Assembly: GCA_948099385.1 (NCBI GenBank) | Contig: CANUEZ040000159.1 | Coordinates: forward strand, 6,652,501 to 6,716,500 | Origin: Fasciola hepatica | Lineage: Eukaryota > Platyhelminthes > Trematoda > Plagiorchiida > Fasciolidae | DNA: 64,000 nt | Direction of reading: 5' to 3' | Shown here: positions 35,264 through 48,200 of the stretch, piece after piece | Layout of the letters: the number at the start of each line of letters is the position of its first letter | Numbering within the stretch: the first letter of the stretch is position 1 | The notes under the pieces: model-generated | What the model saw: only the letters and a program-made list of their open reading frames with translations | Databases searched by the model: none | Told to the model about the DNA's origin: nothing | Made by a program: the position numbers and the translations under genes

Positions 35264-35392
35264 AGGTTATGCGCCACTGATGAACTCTAACAAGAGTGAA
35301 ACTCGAGTCTGGTGCTTCCAAGTGCAGGCTGGTCGGATGAGCTTATGTTTATGCGTGAAAGGTTGAGTCCGAAGGACAGTCAGCCAAACAAA

Positions 35393-38300
35393 TCAATGAA
35401 AGGCTTTGGACAGTGCAAAGCAGGCAGGAGTGAAAGAAATGCGTACAGGTACCCCATAGGACACTGGGGCACATGGAAAGAAGCGTAACCTAAAACAAGA
35501 AGAAGGAATCACCAGGATGAATAAAAAGTGTCAATCAAGAACAGACTACATGGTTGATGGAAGAAGGAGAGGACCTCACAAAGTAAAGGACGTATCACCA
35601 GGCTGAAAGCGGTGTCTAGGAGAAAGAAATCTTGCGATATCTACCAGGGCACAAACTGCCTGGGTTGAGACCCCACCATGCTGATGCAGTGCAAAATATA
35701 TACTTTATTGTGTCTCCTGCCGCTTTCCTGCATCAGTGATAGACCTCGTAGAAGGGGAGGACAGGAACTGCAATCCGCATTCGGAAAGCGCGCATGTATC
35801 CTTCAGGGCAAATATTTTTAGCCTTTAGGGTACGCGTGTCTACTGTGACAAGAAGCTTTGGGGGGGGGGGTAAGGAGGGCTCCGTTGATCCCGGCACACT
35901 GTTGTATTAAGTCCTCTGGTATGGGTGATGGCGGAGGGAGTATCTGCCAGGTATGAATATGCATGTCTTCCCGTGTTCCAGCTGACATACCGAATTAGTC
36001 TGAATGGGACGCAGGACTAACCGAAAGGCCATCGTCACTGATACTATGCATTGCTCCTGAGTACCAGTCATATGACGGAGTGAAAGATAAGCCTTGTGAA
36101 ACTTGCGGGATCGGTCGTTATTTCAATCGCTGGGCTGGATATCACGGACGGCGCTAATGGAGAAATTTTACATGGATCTGTGACCAGGCAGTATTTCGCG
36201 GATATACGAACATGGTTTGCCAAAGGGTTTCGTGGGAAGTCATGGGCTCGAATTGGACAAAGTGAAGTGGGACCCTCAGATATTGTGGTGAGATGCTCAG
36301 ATCAGTACCTGGTGGCTGCCGCGGAGTAGAAGTCGGCGTGGTGAACTGGACCTACAAGAAGGTGCAAAACGATGGCGGCAAGGTCGCTGGATTGGAGTTC
36401 GAGACCGGGTAGACTGGTGGAGGCAAGAGCCAGCTACCGGTAACACTCGGCGTTCTGGAGGGGACCCTACAACCAGGCACATTGGTTTGATGTGTAAACC
36501 AATAATTTAGCACAGAGTCTACAGCTGGCCTTTGACAACACACTTTTTTGAGGAGTATGTTTGAGGACAACACAGAGTAGGTGAAGTTGTGGATAGCCAC
36601 TTATAGGCTTCCGCTATTCGTACTCTTCTTACAAGCAGTCACATTCGAGTTGGGTTTACCTTATAGTTGTAGACTCTTATCGTGTTATTACTTAGTGTGA
36701 TTATAACATGGATCACGTTCTTCGGCATTTTGAATCTATAATGGTTGTGGCTTTGGACATTAGCGAGCTGATATACAGTAATGCGGGGAACCTGAGGGGT
36801 TGAAGCCGAGAGAATTAGGGTCGGCAAGTATATGTAGAGAGCTCTAACTGCACAGTTCAAGAAAACCCCGATGTCTTCTTCCTCAAAAAAGTCTCACTCT
36901 TTGGTCAGCTCCTGGCCGTGTAAGACATCCAGAGCTTTCGCTGACTTTCGCAACAAATGGAGCTTCTCAGCATTGATTGCAAGTTCTTACTTGTGCCCTC
37001 TTTCCAGGCTCTTATGTTCCTGCGCGGGTTGTCCCTGCCCTCAGGTTCTATGTTCACGCCACCAACTGTGACCAGAGGCACAACCTGATCTGTTGCTGAC
37101 TGGGAAACCAGTTGGGTTATTCCTGTGGGAAACGTCAAGAAGCACGTGGGAACTACCGGAAATTATTTGTGTAAATCTATTCGCTGAAAATTTCACTCGG
37201 GGGCTCAGCCATCATTGGGAGACCAAGGTGTAACTCACCGGACTGAATGAACTAAAAGCTTCTTTTGAAAGGGACTGTGTCAGTCAGCAGCTGGCAAGCG
37301 GCCGGTGAATCACACACAACCCCTGTCAATACTTCTCCAAATTGGTTTCCACACATGCAATGCTCTTCCTGGTAACTCTACAGTCTCACTATCTCCAAAC
37401 TTGGTACTTTTCGGTCAATTAACACAGCCCACTGCTAGAACGAGCCAACAAGTAAAATGCCTTACCACTAGTGTCTACAAGACCATAAACAGCATGACTC
37501 AGTGGGGGAAAGTAGTTTTTCAGGTAGTAGATGACGATATACGAAGTGACACTTTCTGCAGCTAGTGCCACCAAAGATGCAGCCAACAGCCTATGAAGGC
37601 TAGCAGTTTCTAACAATGCAAATATGCCCCAAATGGGTTTGTTGGATGAGTGTTACCTCATGTAAGTGTAAGCGACCAGCATATCTTTCGATAAAATGTG
37701 AATGAGCAACTGCGTTGCCCCAAGGATGGACTCCACAACCCGGAGAACCCAAAAAGAGGTCCCAATGTGGAAAACTATAACGGTGGTGCTAGTAGGAAGC
37801 TGAAAAATAAGTTGGCTCAGAGGCACCAAAAGGCCGTAAAACAGAAAGTCGTGGATAGGCCGAATGTTGTAACGATCAGTGGTGAGACGTGGAGATTTGG
37901 TCCTGGATTCAAGTCGAAACGTTGTGGAAAAGGGGTTACCTCTACCCGTCTGCCAAGCCACCAAATTGGGAAAAAAATATCGAGCGCAACATAACAACCC
38001 TCTCACGAATGGCGGATCACTTGGAGCAGATCGTAATTGGGAGGGGTTTTCGGACCTGATCGTCGGAAGCTTATAGAGCTCCTCACAGCTTCTCGGGCAC
38101 CCACTTAGCCTCTGTACAGCTGGTGAAGACCGAACGGCAGACGTGGTTCACGGTTAATCAAGAAAATTTTGCCAACCGGTGCAGGCGAGATAAAGGGATG
38201 CTGCCGAAACTATAGAACAACGCTAACCGCCTTTAGGCTGTGAAAAATAATGCGCTTTATATAAACCGAGAGTAGCAATACCCTCCCTTCAGTTCTATGC

Positions 38301-39264
38301 ACAGCTCCAGTAGGAAATAGCCCTACAGATGACACTAGTCCACACTTCCAATTCGTCACCAAAAAAAAGCCGCGAGCATCCGGGACCGGTTTCTGGGTAC
38401 CATGTTTGCCAGCTGAAATATAATGCACAACGGTGGGCAGGTAGACTTGATGTGGTCTACTCTAAAGCAGGCACCACTGGGAATAAATTATACGAACTGG
38501 GGCCGTGGCTTCAGCAATGGAATTTACGCCGCCACCGAAGCACATCCAAAAGGAAGTCGAGGAATCGGTGCAATTTTTCCCGCGGGCTACCGTAAACATT
38601 GGGCTGATAGAATAAATGGCAGGGATGGAGATCGTGTGGTGCCCTTGGTCTCGGCAGAAGGCAAACCTACAGCCGGGGAGAGCACAGTAAAACCAAGCCT
38701 GCAGTGATTGAAAATAAGGTTAGCGAGAAGTCTCGGTAGTTTGCATCTGAGGAAACAGTTCTTCTACTTCCCCCCGGGAGACCAAGTGCTGTCGACCTAC
38801 CTTCGTTAGTCCGTAACCACGGCAAACAAAATCACAGCCTTTGGGAGTTTCCTTTCCCCTGACATAGAATGAATAAATCCGTGAGCCGAGGGGAGTGCAT
38901 TTGCCATATGCCTATTTGGTTCGTTAGAAGACTTTGTTCCGCAAGTAACTGAGACGACTAGATAGAGAGAAGATGGCGGGGGTACTGGGCCAGGTGGTAA
39001 AGAAACATACCAGTGAAGCCGAAGATCTGCGGGCCTCAGGCGTAAGCTACCATGTGGTGGTCCGTTTTAAGCCCCTGGCTGCTAATGATACGCTACCTCA
39101 CAGAATGAAAGGATGCCTTAAGAAACTTGACGCGCTGGATCTATTATTGCAGACCACATACATGCGAAGCTCAGGATGAAAAAGTGAAGGAACGTATACT
39201 GCTGACTGGGTGCTTTGCCCTTGTATGTTGAATAAACGGGAGGGTCAGAGCGCCGTGTTGTGTC
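35393..39264. other. 3.9 kb with no firm gene; a possible endonuclease trace
   Basis: An 11-G run lies at 35860-35870. A plus frame at 37698-37994 ends its readable part with NVVTISGETW, which resembles the LINE endonuclease TETW block, and lies 1.3 kb upstream of LINE-D; I treat this as a weak hint only. The rest has no family resemblance. Confidence 0.3.
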
Positions 39265-40738
39265 CACATAACCACTAGGGTCCAAAACCGGAAGCACAGG
39301 GTATGGAATCAGCAACGGCAGACAGGGAGATACAGGTGGCTCTTCTGGCACAAAAAGTGGCAAGAAACAGTCATTATGGTCCAACACAGTGTAGACTATT
39401 CCAATAGGTCACTCTGGTTAAAAATGTCAAACAGAACACAGAGACCTACCACAACTACGTTCAGTCAAAGGCAGCCCCACATGTAGCCGTGGGTTGCGTC
39501 AGGAATGGAGACAGTTGTCATGCCTTAAGTAGTAGGGCTAAGGCCGAAGAGCTGATGGGGCACTTCGGGATTTTGCATCAAACTGGCCGAGGTCTGAACC
39601 CTGCTTGCCAATCTCAAGACGAAAGCTGACGGTGTAGTCACTTTCCGTCTCCTCTAACGAGCTCCAGAAGCTCACACGGGACTGAACATGACAAAGGCAT
39701 CCGGGCCGAATGGCTTCCGGGCAGCCGTTCTAGGCCCCTCGGCTCACGTCACAGCGGTCTACTTGGCCCACCTCCACACTAGGTTCCTGTCCAATGTGCA
39801 AATATCAGGAGATTGGCTGACAGCCTACCTCGTTCATATGCGAAATATTGGTAAGAAGAAAAAGGTACGGAATTTCCGCTGGACAGCTCGTTACCCAGGC
39901 CTCTGAAAATACTGAAATGGCCGATTAGGTACCGAGAGTCCGGTTACAGAACAGAATGTGGGGTCACCTCCAGCAGGCGACACGGATTTATTAAATACGG
40001 ACCCTGTTCATTTAACCTGCTTTTGCTCCTAGATGAGTCAACTGCCAGATTAGATAGAAGGAAAAGGTCCAGGTCTGCTACTGCGACTTACAAAAGGTTT
40101 CCGGCTTCAGTTACTGCTGGCCGCTGCTACGGAGGGTGGAAGCCTTCGGAATTGTGCCTCAGGCCCCGAGCCAAACCCGGGAATACCTCAGTGAAAGAAT
40201 GTACTATGTAGTGCTAGACGACAGCGGATCTTCGAGGGTAAAAGTCATCGGCGGGGTCCCAGGGAGTGCAACTTTGGATCACCTTTTTGTAGCCCACGTG
40301 CACGACCTGGTGGGAGCTGTAAAGAAGCCAGGTTACCTTCAAGCAGACGACCCCGTGCCCTCCAGAGGACCTAAACAGGGTCTAGGCTTGGGCCCCATCG
40401 CCGTAGGCTGCGGGCAATTAAAGAAGTCTTCTGGAGGCCACCAAGAGTCGACAGCGAACCGTAGCAGCGTTGCTTCAACCAAATTTCCTGATTTTTCAGC
40501 CGCTACTGATATAGGAGCCGAGGGGCGAGGTGCCTTTTGGGGAGCTATGTTTGTTACAGCTTTCTTGACCGAGGCAAGCAAGGCCTGTGCCCTGTTAGGA
40601 AACGAACTTTCGCTTGTCTCCGCGCAGAAAGTCGGTTATAGATTGCGTCGTTCCCTCAGAATGAGGAAAGAACCTCGTGTGGAGGCCCACCAGGCTGGCA
40701 GGCTGACGCGACGTGATAAAAGTTCTCAGACGATGTGA
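39265..40738 (+). mobile_element. LINE-D, reverse-transcriptase fragment
   Basis: It matches LINE-G from the RNHCWNQYK block (VQNRKHRVWNQQ near 39280) through NYVQSKAAPH (about 39460), KASGPNGFRAAVLGPSAHV (39690), FIKYGPCSFNLLLLLDESTA (about 39985) and motif A VCYCDLQKV (about 40075), to IGGVPGSATLDHLFV near 40250. Motif C is not FADD but LQADD (near 40345). The frames change repeatedly. It ends without a recognisable LINE 3' terminus. Confidence 0.75.
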
Positions 40739-41289
40739 ACGTCATTTCGAAGAGGGTGAATACCGGAGGTTGAACTACAGTGTCTTATGGAGGTGATACC
40801 AGATCGACCCAGTCCACCTCTGGCGATAAATTCGGCCGCGCTATGGTGTTCGACAAGTGTTCGTATCTGTGCAGCGTGATTTTGCTGTGAAGAACCAGCC
40901 AAAAAAATATTATTCAATTTACGTGGACATTTTCCAAACCATGGGTTGTCCTGCGTATAAGCCGCTGAAATATCTCATCCGCACTGCAGAGCCAAAAAGG
41001 CATCCCAAGATGCCCGAAAAACCCAAGAGGTGTATTGACGGCAGCTTCGAGAGTATTAGACTCCGCCACCGGGATCTGACGCAAGCATAAAAAAATCGGT
41101 GCCATTGAATGCGGGGCTGGCCGATAAGAACTAAGCTTCCTGTGCGAGAGAAATTAGGCATCTGCCAAAAAATTTGAACTCATTGGCTGGCCCGTAGTCA
41201 TCACAGTATCGCCGGTCTCCGTTATATTTGGGAAATGATTGAGGGAAAGAGGTCCAAGAGCGACCAGGAGTGCGTAGCATATCGAGCTA
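40739..41289. other. No recognisable feature
   Basis: A 77-codon plus frame at 40857-41090 is Lys/Pro-rich; I do not recognise it. Confidence 0.35.
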
Positions 41290-41728
41290 TGACACTCGTT
41301 TGAACCCTGCCTGCGTGACCTTATGCTTGCCCGGCACTAACCAACGTGGCCCGTTGAACACCAGGAGACTTTGCGTCCTTATGGTCAGTGACATCGGTGG
41401 TCCTTTCTAGTTGTCTGGGCCACAAAAACGAAATTTTCAAAAGGCTCTTGTACCTGTGATTAAAAATACCGGGGTTTCATATGATTCACTTGAGAACAGC
41501 ACTCGACAGTAGCAAGAGGTTTGAGGGTCCCTAGTGCATGTGGCTGAAAGTACCCAGGGGTGATGCGATTCTTTTCAGAGTTACAAGTAGTTGTGGCTAG
41601 AGAGGCCTAACCATTTCCTCCCTTAAGGCACCCTGCGTCAACCCACATGTCAATGTCTTTAAGAAAATCAATACCTACAATGCCGTAGCTTAGGCCGGCG
41701 GCGGTGGATACCTAGCGAAAATTACCCA

Positions 41729-42019
41729 TCAAACCCAAGTTCGAGGTGAACGACCCCTCGCCAAAAGTTGGGCTGGTTGTGCCGTTTGCTGTCTGTATCT
41801 TTTGGGCCTGCTGCAAGCTGCCATTGCCCTTCGGTCGGGGCTGACTCCCCCTTTGTCACCGATGTCCACAGGGAAAAGATTATTCGGAATGATGCCATAC
41901 ACGTCGTCATCCGGATGACGACTGTTAGCCTGATACTTGACTTCGTTCGTCGATGCTATTGTCCGGGGAACTAATTTACCTGACGTTCGCCAGGAACAGC
42001 CTATCCTGGTCTGCACCAT
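41729..42019 (-). pseudogene. Gypsy-3 protease remnant
   Basis: The minus frame reads NNLFPVDIGDKGGVSP where Gypsy-1 has NNLFLVDTGAEVSVLP, so the catalytic DTGA has become DIGD. Surrounding residues (the ASTNEVKYQANSR lead-in) match Gypsy-1 position by position. Confidence 0.72.
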
Positions 42020-42100
42020 TTGTGATAACTTTGCGATGCCCTACTTCTACAGAGCTGAAACCCTGTCACGGTTGACGACTGCAACGCGTAGTGGACAAGC

Positions 42101-42600
42101 TCAGTACAGCTCATGTGGCCTACATCTCTTCGCTACTATATCTTGCAGTCCGGGATCCATTCTGGACACAAATGAAGCAAAATCGTTGAACATCCATGAG
42201 GAGGGCACGGTGGGGATCGAAGACCTGTTTGCAATAGCAGTAACAGATGTCATCGGTTTCATCTGCGGTTTGTACTGATTAGCATCCTCTTGGGACAGTA
42301 AAACGTTGCTTTGTTGTGGGGCGGGCTCTGGAGCCCAGCTTTCCTTGAGTAGGTTCCCGTCTGCTGCCGGTCCTCTGAAAAATTGCCGAAATGGGCAGCA
42401 TTTCAGGCGACTTTCTACTTCCAAGGTAAATGCCTTAGAACTGTTGCGTGCACCGGTCTTGTGTCTGCACGGTGCAGGCAATGACGGCCTCTTCCATGGC
42501 CCAGTAGCTGCAGGAAGAACTGAATGTCCCTAACTGGCCCTATTTGTTTCAAATGAGACATTATGCTGTTTTGAACCGTTTAGTAAATCATCATAGGGAG
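42101..42600 (-). pseudogene. Gypsy-3 gag remnant
   Basis: A minus frame at 42101-42481 includes FRGPAADGNLLKESW, matching LRGPTIGEDPLLRELW of the Gypsy-1 Gag, with stops and a frameshift upstream. Nothing of the N-terminal capsid is readable with confidence. Confidence 0.6.
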
Positions 42601-42999
42601 ACCCTTCGGCCTCCAAATAATTTCTCTGATCGGTGCAAAACTCTGTGAATATATAGCATGCCAGTCCATAAACGCAGTTGTTATGTGTAGCTTCTTGGCC
42701 CATAAGCAGTGAATAATCAAGCCCTAGGGCTTCAAAGCCCTTGGTAGGATTCATCCCTCGTGTAATCGACAGACGCCACCAATCGGCTGTAGAGGCACCA
42801 AAAAAATGACCATAAACTTCGCAATACCAGGAACAGTAAAGCAAAATTAGCACCTGAAAAGCTGAACATTTATATATACATACATGAATTAAAAGGTTAC
42901 AAAGCCATCTTAAAAACCAACAAAAAATTAAAAAAACCTCAAAAGCTTATGCAGACATAAAACAAGGAAACTTGCATGACCCTCTGAACCACATCGAGG

Positions 43000-43315
43000 C
43001 CAGTCAGTCGAAAGGGCGAAAAAGCCTGCCGCACAATTTCACTAATGCACGGGTTCTTCGGTCCTAGTACCAGGAACGGAACACCTGGACACTGCTGACG
43101 TGCTTGGTACGATATGAGCATATCAACCAGCAGGGTATCCCCCCTGGCCCGTGAGAATGGGGAAGGCGGTCGGAAGAGACAGCCGTCGGAGTTTGTTTGA
43201 GAGCTTGCTTGCAAATCGCTCAGATGCAGTGATTAAATGGTAACCACTTCCGGCTGTCACAGTTCAGTTAAACAATAACCTGTGTTGGACGAATAAAGGG
43301 AGACAAATGCAGCCA
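43000..43315 (-). repeat. Gypsy-3 LTR
   Basis: Blocks GGTCCTAGTACCAGGAACGG, CCCGTGAGAATGGGGAAGGC, GAGAGCTTGCTTGCAAATCG and CAGTTCAGTTAAACAATAA align in order with 8110-8360. The edges are approximate. Confidence 0.6.
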
Positions 43316-44059
43316 CTGTGCCTTCAAGCCAGAGAAGTATAGATCTTTAACAAGGCTTCGTGTCCGTCTCTTCATGTGGCCCGTAGTGAAGGAATAGAAT
43401 ATGTTTCTAGAAAAAGTAACCGTGCCAGTCCAAAAGTCTGAGTTTATCAGACGAATGGACAAGGCGCGGACCCGAGTGTTCCATGATGGGCCACAGAGAC
43501 CGAACACATGATAGTTGATGGATTATGGGGAGCTTTTGATCCCGCAACACTCGGACGGCACAATTCTTAACCCTTGAAGCGTTGGCTTACCATTTTCGAT
43601 GAGCTTCCGCTATTGTTCGTTTTTGTTCGCCCAGAGTTCATTTTTGTTTTTTGTCTCCTACTGATCTTTTATAAACAACTGGTTTTCCCTTCACCATTTA
43701 GCATCATATTTTGCCCCAGTTCTTCCAACCCACCGTTTGTACCAACATCTAAAACCCCTTTTATTTTAAACTTAGCTCTGACCATTAAGGTGCCCACAGT
43801 GACTGTATGTCAAGAAACTCGGTCCTACCATTGTTGCTGCAGTGGAGATCCGCGGAGTCCATCCGTGCAAGTGACTGGAAGATTTTGGCTATCCGCATTA
43901 GAAGTCCTTAAAATCAACCCAAAATCTTCTACCGTTCAGAGTCTGACTTGAAACCGAAGTCTTTTCCATACACAAGAGGGATGGCAGGGGTAGTTGTGGG
44001 AACTCCCGACCGGTGATTCCAACATTTGTGGTTCCAGTTGGCACGGAAAGGTCATTTGG
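43316..44059. other. No recognisable feature
   Basis: T-rich sequence gives a hydrophobic 125-codon plus frame at 43574-43951. The hydrophobicity follows from base composition and I see no domain. Confidence 0.35.
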
Positions 44060-45200
44060 GGACCGGGGGTTTTGCACCCGAAATAGCACAATCTTCGTAA
44101 ATTCCAACAAGGAGCTGGGCGGAAACGTTTGCATCTGTCCAGTCTACTGCTGCAGTTGGAAAGGTGACTGGAAGGGTGATGGAAACGGAGCAATTTGATG
44201 TCTTTCATCTGGATTTCTAGAAAAATCTGGACCCATTGATCAACCGTCTGTTTGCGGAAAAACAGCGGAGGGTTAGGATCACCTCGGCAAGCGATGGGGC
44301 GTAGTAGAAGTTGCTCATCTGTGGCTACCTTCCAAGTAAGAATGAGGGGGAGCCTATCTATGGCTGGGCCAATGTGGAGTGGGGCACAGCAGGGGACGGT
44401 CTTTGGGCCTCTGCCTTATTTCCTGTATGTGAGTGACTTGGGAAATGGCCGATAATAATCCCGTTCCAGCTTCACGGACGGTGTAAAGATTGTAGAAGTG
44501 TTCGACCACAATTGAGTCCAAAGAGGCCTGGAGAGGGTCTAGGAATGGGCGGCGGATTATAACCGCTGAACAAAAGCAAATGTCCGTAACTGTTCGACAA
44601 AATGTAACCTCCCGGACAGGATGAACTAAGAATCAGTGAGGTGACATTACCCACACAGACAAAAGGTGTAGCCTAGGACTTGGGCCCCTTTCCAAAAGCT
44701 AATTTTCAGCCCAAAAGTCAAAGTTAAAAGGGGCAAAAACCGCTTCTGGGTTGCCCTACTGGCAGTTTCAAGGGGACAGCCACAAGGGACTGTCGGTGTT
44801 TCTCCAGTTATGCAGAAATTTTTTGCTGCCTCAGTTGGAGAACTGCACCCAAGAGTGAAGTCCATATCCGGTTCGGGAAAGGCCATCATTAGGGATATAA
44901 AAACAATTCACCTGATCATTATTTAAGCGCTTCATGTGAAACTCTTGGAGTTCCTTGAATTATGTTTCCTTGAAAGAGACTAGGAGGCTAGGGAGTCCCT
45001 TGGTGATGAATAAGATCCTGACAGGTCGGGTCAATTTGGATGCTCGCATGTGTACCCTGCCAGGGTCCGTAGAAGATCACAGCCTGAAAACCCATGCTAT
45101 CAAGCTGGGGGAGTATAGGTCACTGAAAAGGCTTCGTTCCCAGTTCTTCACGAGACAGCAGTTCTTTGCTTTATCTTCTTTGTCCCGTCATCTTGCTTAA
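44060..45200 (+). mobile_element. LINE-E, reverse-transcriptase fragment
   Basis: Matches LINE-G from RGFCTRNST (44065) and motif A DVFHLDF (near 44200, keeping the first Asp), through QQGTVFGPLPYFLYVSDL (about 44390) and motif C FTDGVKIV (near 44470, FADD lost), to the C-terminal ILTGRVNLDA and RQQFF blocks at 45000-45180. Frameshifted throughout. Confidence 0.75.
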
Positions 45201-48200
45201 AGCGTGCGACTGAACCCTCCCACATTTGACACTGACGGATCTGTCCACTTGGTTGCAAACCGTAGCCGACTCTGGCCCGCATAATGCGAGCCGATAATGT
45301 CACGGCCACAGCTGCGTCAAACAAGATTGCGCATGAAAAGGGCTCACTCAATTCAGTCAAATCCATCCGGAGTAATCATTTCTTTCTCATCTTTTCGCTT
45401 GATTAAGTTGCTTCCATTTGGCCGTCTTTTTGAACAGTTCCAATTTTTCTGGATATTTATTTTTGATTCAGTGGCGGGAAACTTCGCGAGAGGTGATTAA
45501 ATGAACTTGAAAAGTGGGACAACGCATAATTATCTTGGAGGGCTGTCCACTGCGCGATAACCGATGAAACTACAAATGGTGCTTACTGTTAAATATATGA
45601 GCTTCTGGTTTGTCACATAGATATGAAAATGATTGTGCCTTACCTGGAGAGGTACTACATACCACTATATTTCTGAAATATGTGAGAGGTAAGTGGCACA
45701 AGTAATCTGACTGATAATCTTCGCCGACGTTTCTCGTGGGAATAAAATAGTACGGAACAGTCTTTCCTTCCTGTGGCATATGATATTTTAACAGTCATTG
45801 GAGGCTTCGAGAACAAATAGAAAAGAGGCAGAATGCGCGGATTTACCGTACAAGTGATAATCGCAGTTGGGCGCAGTCGACATATACCACGGCGTGATAT
45901 TATTAACATTTTTTACTCGGCGTGCTGAAATACTTAACCATCTTTCGAAAAGGAATCCTGAAGCTTCATCGGATAAAGCGCCATCTCATCCAATGAACCC
46001 TTAATTTAACCTATAATTTCGCACAAAAGGTCGGCTGAATTAGTTCCCACTGTGAGAGCTGGGGGCGTTGGCTCATCCGAGAACCGCAAATGCATGCGAA
46101 CGTGACTCAGAGCGGTGCATAGTAGAGTTCAGTTCCCAACTTCCTAATTCTGAAAAGCATGGGTAATAAAATATTTTAAACGAAATCAGTGTGCGCCTCT
46201 AAAGTATTCTTATCTTTGGGCAGTCTATGGGACGAGCACGAGGCCAGGGGTTCCAAGGAAAAGACGAAGCTATGTTTTTGGTTTCCTTCATTCTGACAGA
46301 AATAATTGATGCGTTCTATAGACACCGTAATAAAGATCACATTTGGGACCTTTTCATCAGTTATTTTTAAGCACTTTTGAAGAATTGGAATGATGTGAAT
46401 TTTATGAAAAAGAAAAATCCAAAGATAATGGCAACAGTACCGAAGGACTAGTTATAAAACTTCATATAATACGCCTCAGCCACTAAAATGGTGGGAGTAC
46501 AACGTAAATGACACGGGTGGGTATAGGGAAATAGATACATCTATTTGCATGCTTACATACAACACCAAAGGGCAACGAAAACGTATAAATGTGAGCATAA
46601 ATATGCACGTATGTATGCGTTTGTAGCGGAAAAAAGAGGACAAAATTCATATCAATACTCCCCTGTTGCATAGCACGTCACACGGACAACTTGAAACTAT
46701 GTACACCGTAATCCTCACCTCGATAGAATTTTGCCAAAGAAATATGCGCCATCTCCAGAACTCCTCAGTCACCTCCCGCCATAGGGGCAGACAGCTTTGC
46801 AGACCCTTCTCTAAGAACGATAGCCACCATTGGCCAAAAGAATTACAGGTGACACCGGCCATCTAGAGGACCAAACTGTGAAGCCACTACCCACCCCAGC
46901 CTCTGGTGGAGAAGAACCATGCGCACAGGGCTTAGCTATGTCCTAGTCGAACCTCCCCGAGGTTTCCAAGGCCCGCCACTGTCAGAGGCATTACTCACCG
47001 AAACCAGAGGAGAAGAATTGTCTTTAGCAATAGAGCAATACCGACGTTGACTGTGTAACGTGCGGTTCCCTCAAGGGAAGCAACTCCCATCTTAGTTAAA
47101 CAATGAGAGCACACATAATTGTCTTCGCTGTTGTATTTAGCACACTGGTTTTGCTTCCATAGGCCACATGTGGGGCGCTGCCCTCAGTCTGTATCCTAGT
47201 CCATGTCAGCCGAAGGGCCGGCTGAGACAAGTGTTACATACGTCTAAACCTGTGAAGGGTCATTCCCATTCGGGACAACTTGCTTTGGTCTCAGTAATGC
47301 CTTTGACGGACGTCAAAGTACGAAGGCACCTGAACTGCAAAAGATGCATCTTGCCTTCAGTAATCTCCATACCTGTCCCATTTGTGTTCCCCATCTCAAT
47401 GGCAAAGTTTCGTTTTGGAGAAGAAGACTTTTCTATCCGAATAAGAGTAGTCGGAATAGGTTTGTGAAGTCCGGCCAATGGAACTTCCGGGCAACGCGTT
47501 GCGACCTAGTCCGACACAAAAAATAGGGCAATTTCACGGTAAGAAAACCTCAGCAGGGTTCCTTCCGGGATATTAGGCTCTAATTTAAAAAAATAATCAA
47601 TAAATGCAGCCGAATTACAACAGAAGACCAGAAACGGAAGATGGGATAAACGATTACAGTCACAGCAAAGTTTAGGCTGGATGACTTGAGCTCAAGGAAA
47701 AGTTCATGGTTCGATTAGTGACAAAGATCAACGGCAACTAACCGAACAATCGGAATTCCGGTGAGCGTTGCCCATACAAATAAAATGGTGTTGTTTGCAA
47801 GATGAACGCCAATGACTGGAACAGAGTAGCTTGAAATCCCTTACAAGTTTCAGTAGATTAACTTGGCTGTAAAACCCTCTGTGCCTGTATAGCCTTTTCT
47901 TAATTCTGTGAGATAACCCCGTCACATGAGAAAACTACCGTGGTTACTGGTTGAATTTTCATAGCACTGGGTGTGTACGTCCCTACCGGAACCAACTACC
48001 TTAGCCATATTGTTTGGTCGTGGTGAAACGTCGTAAACTTTCTGTTTGCTAGGCACTCTGAGGCGCTGGTGATAACCTTGGAGACATCGCTGCGTAAAGA
48101 GGGCTTTCTACTTTGATATATATTAGGCCCTTCCCGAACGACCTCCGCCTCCTTCTTTGGAAGCGGTATACTTTCCGGGAGGCCTTCATAGAGCAGAGAG

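Larger units (their letters stand above)
34755..35392. repeat. Inverted pair of a tRNA-derived repeat
   Basis: Two 259-bp arms, 34755-35013 and 35134-35392, are reverse complements with roughly ten mismatches (about 96%), separated by a 120-bp spacer. Each arm holds a tRNA-like segment with matches to polymerase III box A and box B. The transcript of this locus could fold into a long hairpin. Translated in either direction the arms give the same peptide start (CPTQGLNPDPFTSK), which is a by-product of the repeat. Confidence 0.85.
41290..43315 (-). mobile_element. Gypsy-3, old copy of the Gypsy-1 family
   Basis: From high to low coordinates: LTR-like sequence (about 43000-43315, with CAGTTCAGTTAAACAATAA), eroded primer-site region (near 42985), leader, gag, protease (41729-42019) and the pre-RT linker (41320-41420, CACTAACCAACGTGGCCCG versus CACTGACCGACGCGGCC-type sequence in Gypsy-1). 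All parts are in the same order as Gypsy-1 and are highly diverged. Confidence 0.75.

Noticed and set aside
34870..35277. Two open frames on opposite strands giving the same peptide start (CPTQGLNPDPF)
   Set aside because: They are translations of the two arms of the tRNA-derived inverted repeat, running through box A and box B; not a protein family.
35860..35870. 11-G run as a G-quadruplex or regulatory site
   Set aside because: A single homopolymer run without neighbouring G-tracts; may also be a sequencing artefact.
40857..41090. Lys/Pro-rich frame between LINE-D and Gypsy-3
   Set aside because: No match to either element in order, and no independent evidence of coding.
43574..43951. Hydrophobic 125-codon frame as a membrane protein
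   Set aside because: The hydrophobicity follows from T-rich sequence; no family resemblance, no neighbours, no codon-usage support.
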